7,915 nucleotides of DNA from contig DATCGY010000139.1 of assembly GCA_036508635.1 (NCBI GenBank), positions 1 through 7,915 of the forward strand. The letters are read 5' to 3'. Origin of the DNA: FEN-727 sp036508635. Lineage in GTDB: Bacteria > Actinomycetota > Geothermincolia > Fen-727 > Anoxymicrobiaceae. The notes beneath the pieces were generated by a model, which searched no databases, was not told where the DNA came from, and saw only the letters and a list, made by a program, of their open reading frames with translations. A program made the position numbers and the translations under genes. Shown in pieces: positions 1 through 7,782 of this stretch (within the stretch, counting starts at the first letter, position 1; each line of letters opens with the position of its first letter).

Positions 1-1
1 A

Positions 2-442
2 GTTCTCGACGTGCTCGGCCCGGAGATCAAGGCGAAAAACGTATCGGTAGAGGTAGACAGTGACCTCGGCACGATCGTCGCTAGCGATACCCAGATCTAC
101 CAGATATTTGTGAACCTCCTCGGCAACGCCATCCTGCACAACGACGCCCCGGAGCCCCGGATCAAGGTATCTCGGCTCAAGTCTGAACGCCCCGACATGC
201 ACTCGTTTCGGGTCTCGGAGAACGGTAGTGGCATCCCAGAGGAAGTGATTGGGAGGTTGTTCGAACCTTTCTTCAGAGGACACGGCTCCGGCACGGGGAT
301 CGGCCTTGCAATCGTCGAGAAACTGGTGCAGGTCTATGGCGGTGAGATCAAGGCTCGGAACGACGACGGCGCTTGTTTCGAGTTTACGATAGGTGACTTC
401 CGCAGCCTGAATGGTTCGGGCATGGGGAGGACCCAGGGTTAG
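2..442 (+). CDS. Sensor histidine kinase, C-terminal ATPase domain (5' end outside window)
   Basis: This is the C-terminal end of a two-component sensor kinase. The reading frame is open to the first base, so the GTG at 11 is probably an internal codon and the sensor and His-phosphoacceptor regions lie outside the window. Counting from that GTG, the HATPase_c domain fills the segment. The N box is at residues 31-44 (QIFVNLLGNAILHN, with N35 and N39). The G1 box is at 69-76 (SENGSGIP), the F box at 83-90 (LFEPFFRG) and the G2 box around 92-102 (GSGTGIGLAIV). These bind ATP and Mg for autophosphorylation. The usual G1 aspartate (DxGxG) is Glu here (E70). About 15 residues follow the last domain strand, with no added receiver domain. 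The gene converges on addA with a 21-base gap, so the two are not co-transcribed. The signal sensed and the cognate regulator cannot be told from this fragment. Confidence 0.93.
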   Translation, partial: VLDVLGPEIKAKNVSVEVDSDLGTIVASDTQIYQIFVNLLGNAILHNDAPEPRIKVSRLKSERPDMHSFRVSENGSGIPEEVIGRLFEPFFRGHGSGTGIGLAIVEKLVQVYGGEIKARNDDGACFEFTIGDFRSLNGSGMGRTQG

Positions 443-463
443 AAACAGTTGATGAGCCCGCAA

Positions 464-3400
464 TCATACGTCTGGCTGGACAGGTACGAAGACCCCCACC
501 CTGACAAAGTAAAGACCTGCCTCGTTTACCCTTTCCCCCGTCGCGCGTTCCCATGCTTTGCTGTATAGCCTCACCTGCGGCGCGTATGCCAGAGCCAGGT
601 CTTCGACGGTTATGGAGGACGTGATTCGGTCGGTCTTGTAGTCAACGAGCACCCACCCGCCCTCCTCGGCGAAGATGAGGTCAATGGCTCCCCTTACCAG
701 GGTCGGCGGCTCGATGTCGTCGAGCAGGATCTCGAACGGCACCTCGGTTAGTGTCCTTGGCGAAGCGAGCGAGCGCCGCCAGATCTCCGAGCTCATGACC
801 GAGCTCACGTCCTCGGCTGCGGCTTCGGCGTGACCGGGGTCGAGCTCGTTCTCGACAAGGATCGTCCTGGCCCACCCGACGATATCGACCTCCGGTTGAC
901 GCATGGCGAGTTCGAGCAACTCGTGGATCGCCTGGCCCCACTCCATGCCCGATTCACCGGCAGGTCGAACGCCTGTCGTCTGTTCCAGCCCGGGTGACGT
1001 GGAATCGGCCTGGTCAGCGAGTCGATCGGCCTCTTCGGCGTGGGCTTCCCCCAGTGCGTACTGCTTTGCCGGCCTTGCGTCATAGGTGGAGGTGACGGCC
1101 GAGGCGAGCCTTTCGTCGACCCTCGCAAGAGAAGTCGTGGCTTCGGCCGGGTCGATGGTCGAACTCTCGCGAGCGGGGCACTTTTGTGGACCCGGGTCAT
1201 CGAGCGCGCTGTCGTCGGAAAGCAGCGGATTGAAATGTCGCCATGCGTTCCTGGAGTTGAGCTTTAGAAGTGGCCGTTGCGTAACGACCATAGCGGAACC
1301 CGCGCGAGTAGCGGCCACATATCGGAGCCGGAGGTCCTCGGCTTTCACGAACGAGCCCTCTTTTTCGGCGAGCTCATCCCACTGTGCGGGGTGAGCGAGA
1401 AGAGGACCTGGGCCGAATTCAGGTTTTTTTCCTCGCACCGCCATGTATCCACTGACAGTACCCGCCGAGCGGTCGATGAAGAGCTCGACTTCGTGACGTC
1501 CCTCGCCGTACGCGTTTGCCAGAAACACGACAGGGGCTTCGAGGCCTTTCACCTTGTGGAGGTTCATCACGCGGACGGCGGGCAGCTCTTCACTACGGGC
1601 CGACACGCCGTCGTGCTTCTGCTCTTTGTCGATGACCTGCTGAAGGTAGTCGGAGATGTGCCGGTTTGCCCAGTCGCCGTGTTGGACCGAGCGGACAAGC
1701 TCGATTGCTTTGCCGAGGCTGCCGGCCTGGACGTCGCCGCCGGGCCGCGCACTCGCCATGACCATGAGGCCGAGGTCGGCAATCATCTTCTCCAGCGCGG
1801 AGACAGCCGGCATCGCAGAAAACCACTGGTGATATTTGCGGAGCTGCTCGAAGCTGTCCTCGAATGCCCGGTGGTCACCCTCGGGGAGCGAAACTGGAAC
1901 GGGTCTGCTGAAGTCGAACCTGCCACCCGCCCGCTTGAACCTGTAGAGAGCCGCGTCGCTGATACCGAACGCCTCGCTACGCAGGGCGCCCACGAGAGCG
2001 ACAGGGTCATCGGAGCGGAACAGCGTGTTGATGCAGGTGCTGAGAAGCTTCAGCTCGTCCACCTCGTTGAGCCCCGTGCCGCCTGTCACACGCTGCGGTA
2101 TCCCATACTCTTGCAGCTTGGCCGCATAGACACTCAAGCTGGCCGTATACCAGGTGATTATCATGAAATCCGACGGGTCGACCTCGGGGGTGCGGCCGCG
2201 CTCGAGCTCTTTGACCGTGCGGGGGATCTTCATGCCGTCGTCGATAGCCGCGCGGATAAAACGAGCTATGTTGTCGGCCTCGTAAAGAGTTGCTTCTTCT
2301 TTTCCGCCGGCAGCTTCGCCGACGACAAGGGCATGGATGCCACGGAAGCCTTCCCTGGAGCCTTCCTGACGGCCCGGCTGGAGACTCACGTATGCGGGAG
2401 ACTGTTCCCTGTCGTCGCCGGTAAAGCGTAACATTACCATGGAGCCTTCGTCGGCATCATCCGCGCCGTTTGACTCGAAAACCCCGTTGATCCATTCGAT
2501 CAATGGTTCGACGGTGCGGAAGTTCGTCGATAGCCTCACAAGGACGCCGGGAGGCATCCCCGCGGCAGGGTGAAGGATTATGTGTTTGACCTCGTTATAG
2601 GTGACGATATCGGCGCGCCGGAACCGGTATATCGACTGCTTGGGGTCGCCCACCACGAAAAGGGAGCCAGGCTTAGGTGAGCACTTGCGCCAGTCGGTCT
2701 GCGAGGGGTCAGTCGAGGTGATGAGCAACATCACCTCTGCCTGGATCGGGTCGGTATCCTGGAACTCGTCGACAAGCAAGTGCGTGAAGCGCGCGCTGAA
2801 GTAGCGCCGCACATGCGGGTTTTCGCGGAGAAGGCTCGCCGAGCGCATCAGGAGGTCCTGGAAGTTGAGCACGCCACGCTCCATCCTGCGCCTGTCGTAG
2901 AGGTCCCTCGCGCCGGACAGCACGCGCAGGGCGGGACCATACCTGGATTCGCGCCAGGCATTGAGCATCGGCTTGACGTAGTTTTCGCGGAAGTCATTCC
3001 ATCGCTGACCCTCGACCTTTCCGTCGGCTTTCGTGAATTTGCCTTCGCTCTCCCAGACTTTCTGGGTCTCGCCCGATTTGGAATCGAAGAACTCGAGCAC
3101 CTGCATGAGCTGGCGAGGGTCGCGCAGGTCATCGAAATGAGATACCGCGCGAGGAATCTTTCGGATCCTTGGGATAAGGCCGTCGCTACCGGTGTCACGC
3201 GGCAGGTCGGGGGCAAGCCCCTCCATGTGTTCGACGTATTGCCCGAGCGCGGCAATAACCGGCTCGAGATCCGGCAGCGCTCCACCGTCGGGAGGCTCTG
3301 GCCAGGTATCCACATCAGGATATAGCGCGTATTTCTTGAACGCCTCCCGGAGATCGGCAAGCTCCAGCCCAACGCGGTCGAGCCCGGCCAGGACTCCCTC

Positions 3401-3871
3401 GGGGTCGCTCGCGATAACACGTGAGCAGTAGTCGAACCAGGCTTCCTGGCGGATGACCATGTCTTCGTCGTCGTCGATCTCTCTGAACGCGACGTCAACA
3501 CCCGCCTCCACCGGGCGCTCTCGAAGAAGCCTCGCGCAAAACGAGTGGATCGTGCCGATAAAGCACTGCTCTATCGCCGCGAGAGCCGCGTCGAGCCTCT
3601 CGCGGTCGGCGCCGGTAGCTTGCCCTGTGGCCTGTTCAAGTGCGATCTGAAAGCGGGCGCGCAGCTCGGCTGCGGCTTTTCTGGTGAAGGTAACGGCAAC
3701 CAGGTTGCGGATGTCGGCACAGTTGCCCGTCCTGAGGAGCTCGACCATCCGGCCGACCATGCTCTCGGTCTTGCCAGTGCCGGCGGCGGCCTCGACGAGC
3801 ATGTTCTTGTCGAGCTCGTTCCTTATGAGATCCCGTTGGTCCTGGTCGGGGGGGAGCGCTTTTGCCGTCAT
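464..3871 (-). CDS. addA: AddA: ATP-dependent helicase/nuclease subunit A
   Basis: The 1135-residue protein has the AddA architecture and near-usual length: an SF1 (UvrD/RecB-type) 3'-5' helicase followed by a RecB-family nuclease. Helicase motifs in order: Q motif near Q12; Walker A 28-35 (AAAGTGKT); motif Ia 60-71 (VTFTRKAAAELR); 106-112 GTIHSFC; Walker B 366-372 (LVDEFQD); motif III 408-418 (GDPKQSIYRFR); motif IV 447-453 (LSTNFRT); motif V 768-780 (VMNLHKVKGLEAP); motif VI 851-857 (YVAATRA). A low-complexity, Ala/Asp/Glu-rich linker (about 885-975) leads to the nuclease: H983, D1064 in GAID, D1077 and K1079 in VDYKT, and Q1099/Y1103 of the QxxxY motif. All catalytic residues expected for the family are present. 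With AddB it should unwind and degrade broken DNA ends and cut the 3'-ended strand. The ATG start overlaps the addB stop as ATGA and has a GGAGG site upstream. A stand-alone RecB-like helicase is less likely, given the addB neighbour. Confidence 0.93.
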   Translation of the reverse strand: MTAKALPPDQDQRDLIRNELDKNMLVEAAAGTGKTESMVGRMVELLRTGNCADIRNLVAVTFTRKAAAELRARFQIALEQATGQATGADRERLDAALAAIEQCFIGTIHSFCARLLRERPVEAGVDVAFREIDDDEDMVIRQEAWFDYCSRVIASDPEGVLAGLDRVGLELADLREAFKKYALYPDVDTWPEPPDGGALPDLEPVIAALGQYVEHMEGLAPDLPRDTGSDGLIPRIRKIPRAVSHFDDLRDPRQLMQVLEFFDSKSGETQKVWESEGKFTKADGKVEGQRWNDFRENYVKPMLNAWRESRYGPALRVLSGARDLYDRRRMERGVLNFQDLLMRSASLLRENPHVRRYFSARFTHLLVDEFQDTDPIQAEVMLLITSTDPSQTDWRKCSPKPGSLFVVGDPKQSIYRFRRADIVTYNEVKHIILHPAAGMPPGVLVRLSTNFRTVEPLIEWINGVFESNGADDADEGSMVMLRFTGDDREQSPAYVSLQPGRQEGSREGFRGIHALVVGEAAGGKEEATLYEADNIARFIRAAIDDGMKIPRTVKELERGRTPEVDPSDFMIITWYTASLSVYAAKLQEYGIPQRVTGGTGLNEVDELKLLSTCINTLFRSDDPVALVGALRSEAFGISDAALYRFKRAGGRFDFSRPVPVSLPEGDHRAFEDSFEQLRKYHQWFSAMPAVSALEKMIADLGLMVMASARPGGDVQAGSLGKAIELVRSVQHGDWANRHISDYLQQVIDKEQKHDGVSARSEELPAVRVMNLHKVKGLEAPVVFLANAYGEGRHEVELFIDRSAGTVSGYMAVRGKKPEFGPGPLLAHPAQWDELAEKEGSFVKAEDLRLRYVAATRAGSAMVVTQRPLLKLNSRNAWRHFNPLLSDDSALDDPGPQKCPARESSTIDPAEATTSLARVDERLASAVTSTYDARPAKQYALGEAHAEEADRLADQADSTSPGLEQTTGVRPAGESGMEWGQAIHELLELAMRQPEVDIVGWARTILVENELDPGHAEAAAEDVSSVMSSEIWRRSLASPRTLTEVPFEILLDDIEPPTLVRGAIDLIFAEEGGWVLVDYKTDRITSSITVEDLALAYAPQVRLYSKAWERATGERVNEAGLYFVRVGVFVPVQPDV

Positions 3872-6800
3872 GATCCCTCCTCCGCCTCTGAACTCTCGAG
3901 GTCCCTTAACTCCCGGAACGGCCGCAATATCTCATTTGATGGATTTGCCAGCTTGCGCTTTATGTCACTCGCGGCCTTCTGAACATCACCAAAAGCCGTT
4001 TGGTAGTCACTGAATTTGAGGTCGTCCTTGGTGTTGTCGGTGAACGGGAAGCACCCAAGAGCTATCATGCGGCAGAGCCGGACCAGGTACGAGGAACCCG
4101 AGACGAGCTCTTCGGCGCTCCATGCGACGCGTTCCCCGTGAGCTTTGAATCCGGGGAAGAAGTAACCGAAGCTCGCTACGGTTGCCCCCGGGTCGACATC
4201 GGCCAGTCGAGCGGCGACGAGCTCGAGGTAGAGTGCGTTCTGGATGTGCCTGCCTTGCCGGAAAGGGTCACTCAGCTTGTAACCGTATGAGCTGCCTGTC
4301 TTGTAATCCCACAGGGCGTAACACGTGCCCTCTGCCGAGTTGAGAAGGTCGATGCGGTCGATGCGGCCTCGCACGCGCACGGCCAGCTCGCCCCCAAGCG
4401 TGACTATTGCGGGCTCCGCGGAATCGAGCACACAGCCCTCACCCTCGGGCTCCATGCCGACGGACACCTCAAAGAAGGAGGGTGTGCACTCTTCACAATG
4501 GTGGTGTTCCTCCTGGAGGAAGATGCGCGCCGTAGCGTGCAATTCCTGCCTTTCGCGCTCTAATACAAGCGCTCCCGGTGGTGGGTATTTTGATTGCCAG
4601 CGGGCGACCTCCTCGTCAAGCGCAAGGCTAATGGATTCGACGTCTCTCGGGAACTCGGGCTTGAGACCTCGAGCTGCAAGCCCGGACATGAACCGTCTGA
4701 ATGCGGAGTGCAACAGCTCGCCCCTCTGCCGGTTATCCAGCCAGGCAAGGGGGTCAAGCTCGTATTCCTCTGGAGGTTCTATCTTGAGCACGTACTTGAA
4801 GAAATACTCGAGCGGGCAACGCGCGAGCGTCTCGAGCCTCGAAGCCGAAAGTACCGGGCCGTCCGGCATCGTCGGGTCGCATTCCGTGCCGGCTTGCGGC
4901 ACGTAACCGTCGTATTCTGTGAACAGGTCACTTGCTCTGGCGGCGCGGGCCACCGCGCCACGAGCCACGTTTGGAAAAGAGATGGCGATGGCCTTACCGA
5001 TGCCGTCGATGTGAACGTCGCCGCATGTCCGCGACAGCCACCACTCGGTTTCGTCGATGCAGTGCTCCGCTGAGACCGGGGCGAATGAAACGGGGTTGCC
5101 AACCCACCTCGCGAGATCGGCGTGGTCACCGTCGCGCTTGTCGAGGATGCGATACGCTGACAGCACGGCAGGACTCGGGAACATCTCGCGGTCGTCGGCC
5201 AGCCCCCGGCAGCAGTACCCGAGTGTGACCGAGCCTCGAAGCCTTGCCATCAACCTCGCGAAATCTTCGATCGACTCACCGAGCCGGCCGGCACCCGTGG
5301 GCAACTCGGCGGAGAGACGCGCCCGCTCGCCATCGAGAAGTAACGGGTCCTGTGCCCCGGAACCGGGAAAGCGGCCGTCGTCGAGCCCTACCAGAAACGT
5401 GTGTCCTCGTCCGGAGTGGCCGCCGGTCTTAAGGCTGGACACATAAAGACAGCCCGGGCGTGGACCTTTGCCCTCTACGTGTGCGTCGCCCGGAAGGGCG
5501 GCGAGCCACTCGAGAGGGAGGAACCATTCGGCGGCCTCACCCGCGAGGCAATCTGACATCTCGGCAATATCATTCTTGAGCTTGATAAGGCTGTACTGAT
5601 CGAAAAGGCCTGAAGCGCGGGCGAAACTATCGAGAAATGCTATCGCGGCGTCGAGATAATCTGTCGCGGAACCCGGGGACACAGGTGTAACGTCAAGGAG
5701 GCCGGCCACCAACAGTCTTAGCTCTCCGATTCCATCCATGCGGCTGTCCAGGCGCTCGAGGCGCTCCGCGCGGGCTTCGGGGGTCTCGACCTCGTCGTCG
5801 TCCGGTGGCATTGATACCTGCCGGTGGCGCGCGCGCAACGCGTCGAGCTCGGCGTCGAGGGCGTCGAGATAGCGCTCGCGCCCACCCCCTATCCGCACTG
5901 CACGCAGCATTGCTCCGAGGTGGGAGAAACCCAACCCACGCGACTCGGCCCCCTCAGCGGCAAGAAGGCCGTCGGAAACCATGTCGACCAGCACTGACTG
6001 AGAGAAATCTTCGCTGATCCATGTGAGCCATCCAAGAAGAGCGCGAGCCGGTCGCGCGTACACCGCCGGGATGCCCTCATAGAACGTCACGGGAATAGAC
6101 TCGGTATTACCTGGAGCCAACCGGCAGCACAGCTCGTGGATAAGAGGGATGTATGTAGCACCATCACTGTGGATTATCTCGACATCGTCGAACGGAATGC
6201 GATGTTCTATGCATCTGCGCAGGACTTCGCGCACCTCATTGACCTCTCCGATCGCGCGGAAGATCTCGACGGTGCCGTCGGGGCCGCCCGGGACCGGCGC
6301 ATCGGCGGGGGCGTCGACCCATGACAAAAGCGAGAGGTTGTCAGACCGCTGACCCCTATGGGCGGGTCTGTCCGTATCCAGTACGAGGCGGTTGGTCTCA
6401 GGAATCGCGTCCCAGAAATCACGCTCCAGGCTGCGAAGCCGCGAGACCTGGTCGTCGGGGAGAACGACCAGAGTCGAAGCGTCTATCGCGGAACTCTCGC
6501 CGTTTAATCTGTCTATCGCAAGTAAGAAAGCGCCTGCGTAATCGGTCATGCAAGAAGATTCGATCTCTTGCTCGTATTTCTCGAGCAGTGCTTTAACCTC
6601 TTGGCCTTTGGTTGAGACCTCGAAGTCGCCGGGATCGAGATCGCCAGAGACCAGGCCGGCCATTCGCAGGTCGCTCAAGGTGCCGCTGAGCGTACGGGTC
6701 AATCCGGGGCTCACCATCAGCCCCGCCAGGTAGCCCCCATCCTGTTTGCTCAAGCGCTCGAGCGCGCGGCTCGCGACTGTCTCGGAGCGCGATTTGCTCA

Positions 6801-7026
6801 TAAGGCCAACTCCACGCGCCACCATGCCCGGCGCCGCCATCTCGAGCGCGAGGCCTCTCAAGGTCTTTACCCGGAAATTGACCACAGGCCGCCCGCTCAT
6901 GGCCACCGCATCTAGCCACTGGATACCGACCCGCCGTGAAGGGGCGATCAGCCACGTCTCATCGAGCATGCGCGTCGCGCACAGATCGATCAGCGAAGTG
7001 GTGAGACGGTTCGCAACGCTTGCCAA
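3868..7026 (-). CDS. addB: AddB-like helicase-nuclease subunit B, lacking Walker A and most Fe-S ligands
   Basis: This 1052-residue protein is the likely partner of AddA. Its N-terminal part is a decayed SF1-like fold. It begins at the strand after the usual Walker A (WLIAPSRR, 25-32) and keeps the family stretch VGLDDGRFPG (546-555) and the PSP at 617-619. The C-terminal RecB-family nuclease is intact: C737 (RCPLEYF), H773 (GELLHSAF), D890 (GRID), D907 and K909 (WDYKTG), Q929 and Y933 (QNALY). In Bacillus AddB this domain cuts the 5'-ended strand and is pinned by a 4Fe-4S cluster. Here only the first cysteine (C737) remains; the other three positions are L1003, S1006 and F1012 in LKFSDYQTAFG. 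A HHHCEEC cluster sits at 841-847. The TTG start has AAGGA eight bases upstream, and a stop codon in frame at 7051-7053 leaves almost no room for an extension. An alternative reading is a generic PD-(D/E)XK nuclease protein, but gene order and length favour AddB. Confidence 0.88.
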   Translation of the reverse strand: MASVANRLTTSLIDLCATRMLDETWLIAPSRRVGIQWLDAVAMSGRPVVNFRVKTLRGLALEMAAPGMVARGVGLMSKSRSETVASRALERLSKQDGGYLAGLMVSPGLTRTLSGTLSDLRMAGLVSGDLDPGDFEVSTKGQEVKALLEKYEQEIESSCMTDYAGAFLLAIDRLNGESSAIDASTLVVLPDDQVSRLRSLERDFWDAIPETNRLVLDTDRPAHRGQRSDNLSLLSWVDAPADAPVPGGPDGTVEIFRAIGEVNEVREVLRRCIEHRIPFDDVEIIHSDGATYIPLIHELCCRLAPGNTESIPVTFYEGIPAVYARPARALLGWLTWISEDFSQSVLVDMVSDGLLAAEGAESRGLGFSHLGAMLRAVRIGGGRERYLDALDAELDALRARHRQVSMPPDDDEVETPEARAERLERLDSRMDGIGELRLLVAGLLDVTPVSPGSATDYLDAAIAFLDSFARASGLFDQYSLIKLKNDIAEMSDCLAGEAAEWFLPLEWLAALPGDAHVEGKGPRPGCLYVSSLKTGGHSGRGHTFLVGLDDGRFPGSGAQDPLLLDGERARLSAELPTGAGRLGESIEDFARLMARLRGSVTLGYCCRGLADDREMFPSPAVLSAYRILDKRDGDHADLARWVGNPVSFAPVSAEHCIDETEWWLSRTCGDVHIDGIGKAIAISFPNVARGAVARAARASDLFTEYDGYVPQAGTECDPTMPDGPVLSASRLETLARCPLEYFFKYVLKIEPPEEYELDPLAWLDNRQRGELLHSAFRRFMSGLAARGLKPEFPRDVESISLALDEEVARWQSKYPPPGALVLERERQELHATARIFLQEEHHHCEECTPSFFEVSVGMEPEGEGCVLDSAEPAIVTLGGELAVRVRGRIDRIDLLNSAEGTCYALWDYKTGSSYGYKLSDPFRQGRHIQNALYLELVAARLADVDPGATVASFGYFFPGFKAHGERVAWSAEELVSGSSYLVRLCRMIALGCFPFTDNTKDDLKFSDYQTAFGDVQKAASDIKRKLANPSNEILRPFRELRDLESSEAEEGS
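3875..3883 (-). promoter_or_regulatory. Ribosome binding site of addA, inside the end of addB
   Basis: Read on the minus strand this is GGAGGAGGG, ending three bases before the addA ATG. The GGAGG at 3879-3883 is seven bases from the start, an ideal Shine-Dalgarno spacing. With the ATGA stop/start overlap it points to translational coupling and equal production of the two subunits. Confidence 0.75.
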
Positions 7027-7034
7027 CAGGGCAT

Positions 7035-7040
7035 TCCTTT
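7035..7040 (-). promoter_or_regulatory. Ribosome binding site deciding the TTG start of addB
   Basis: AAAGGA on the minus strand lies eight bases before the TTG at 7024-7026. An ATG at 7032-7034 is out of frame and directly abuts the site. In-frame codons upstream hold no ATG, GTG or TTG before the stop at 7051-7053, so TTG (or the CTG just before it) is the only reasonable start. A TTG start suggests modest translation. Confidence 0.6.
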
Positions 7041-7098
7041 CTAGATCGAGCTACGGTGAGTCGAACGGGACAATTGTACAACGGGCCTGCGACAACCA

Positions 7099-7138
7099 GG
7101 GATATCTTTCTCCTCCCCTGGATGGGGAGGGGAATCCC
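7099..7138. repeat. Palindromic element between the cyclase gene and addB
   Basis: The core is CCTCCCC / TGGAT / GGGGAGG, seven perfect pairs around a five-base loop (7112-7130). After one mismatch it gains three more pairs (7108-7110 with 7132-7134), then an outer GGGA/TCCC pairing (7099-7102 with 7135-7138) across a five-base bulge. It lies seven bases past the cyclase stop. No T-run follows on the minus strand, so it is not a classical intrinsic terminator. It may attenuate, protect the 3' end of the cyclase message, or be a dispersed REP-type palindrome. The rest of the 118-base spacer shows only the addB ribosome site. Confidence 0.6.
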
Positions 7139-7144
7139 GGTATC

Positions 7145-7777
7145 TCACAGAGGGCGGATGATGGCGCGGGCGGGCGCTCCGTCAGCGTCGGCAAGGGGCA
7201 GCGGAAGGCATGCAAGCTCATAATCGCCCGGCTCGATCCCAGCCAGGAACAATCCTTCTATTATCCAGATGCCGGCCTCGAGAAGTGTACGATGTGTTTC
7301 CGTTGCCTCGTCCATCCCCGCCACCGACAGGTAATCTATGCCGACACAGTCGATGCGACGCTCCACGAGGAACCGTGCGCCTTCGGTCGACAGACACACG
7401 AAGTCTTCGAAGAACGGCATCCCGGGCCACTGCTTGGAGCTGTTGGCGGTCTTGAGCAGTATCTTTTCGCCGGTCTCTATCCCGAGAGGCCCGAGCTCCT
7501 CAGGCCCAATGGAACCCGGGTTTGATATCTCGACAACCCTGGCTCGTCCGACAGTCGCCTCGAACGGCAGCGTCTCCAATCCCGCCCCACCCTTGACGAA
7601 ATGCATCGGCGCGTCCATATGCGTACCCGTGTGGGAACTCATCGTCACCGAGGAGATGTTGTAATCATCGCCATTCTCGAGGCTCAACCGCCGCGAGACC
7701 TCCACCGGCGTATCTCCCGGCCAACCGACCATGCCGCTTCTTATCGGTACTGAAATATCAATCCATTCGCGCTCCAT
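7145..7777 (-). CDS. Cyclase / kynurenine formamidase family metallohydrolase
   Basis: This is a 210-residue protein of the cyclase family (PF04199), at the usual length for KynB-type arylformamidases. The signature HTGTHMDAPMHF runs from residue 49 to 60, with likely metal ligands H49, H53 and D55 and a further H59. A later conserved segment holds H162 and E174 (THRTLL...IIEGL), as in KynB. An early GWPGDTPV and a C-terminal LPLPL...DGAPARA also fit the family. Members hydrolyse formylkynurenine or related amides and esters, or act as cyclases; no kynurenine-pathway gene is visible, so the substrate is left open. I prefer the ATG at 7777, which has GGGGAG five bases upstream, over the GTG at 7783, which overlaps that site. 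No signal peptide is seen, so it is probably cytoplasmic. It lies upstream of addBA on the same strand, separated by 118 bases with a palindrome. Confidence 0.9.
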   Translation of the reverse strand: MEREWIDISVPIRSGMVGWPGDTPVEVSRRLSLENGDDYNISSVTMSSHTGTHMDAPMHFVKGGAGLETLPFEATVGRARVVEISNPGSIGPEELGPLGIETGEKILLKTANSSKQWPGMPFFEDFVCLSTEGARFLVERRIDCVGIDYLSVAGMDEATETHRTLLEAGIWIIEGLFLAGIEPGDYELACLPLPLADADGAPARAIIRPL

Positions 7778-7782
7778 TATCA

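Noticed and set aside
443..463. A terminator for the convergent kinase and addA ends
   Set aside because: Only a weak GGGTT/AGCCC pairing is visible and no T-run. The 21 bases are too short to support a call.
1277..2431. A 384-codon open frame on the plus strand, antisense to addA
   Set aside because: It lies wholly inside addA, which shows unbroken helicase motifs on the other strand. Its translation shows no recognisable domain, and long antisense frames are expected in GC-rich genes.
2780..3325. A 181-codon plus-strand frame inside addA
   Set aside because: It is a shadow of the addA reading frame; its composition mirrors the antisense codons and it has no motif.
5745..5860. Short tandem-like runs (GCGCTCGAGGCGCTCC, GGCGTCGAGGGCGTCGAG) as DNA repeats
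   Set aside because: They encode helical Leu/Arg/Asp-rich protein segments of AddB and are explained by codon repetition, not by a separate element.
464..7026. An anti-phage helicase-nuclease defence system distinct from AddAB
   Set aside because: Gene order, lengths, the ATGA overlap and the dual RecB nucleases fit housekeeping AddAB. No toxin, sensor, methylase or other defence gene is adjacent.
6746..7525. A 259-codon plus-strand frame spanning the addB start, the spacer and part of the cyclase gene
   Set aside because: It is antisense to two well-supported genes, reads through the palindrome, and has no family features.
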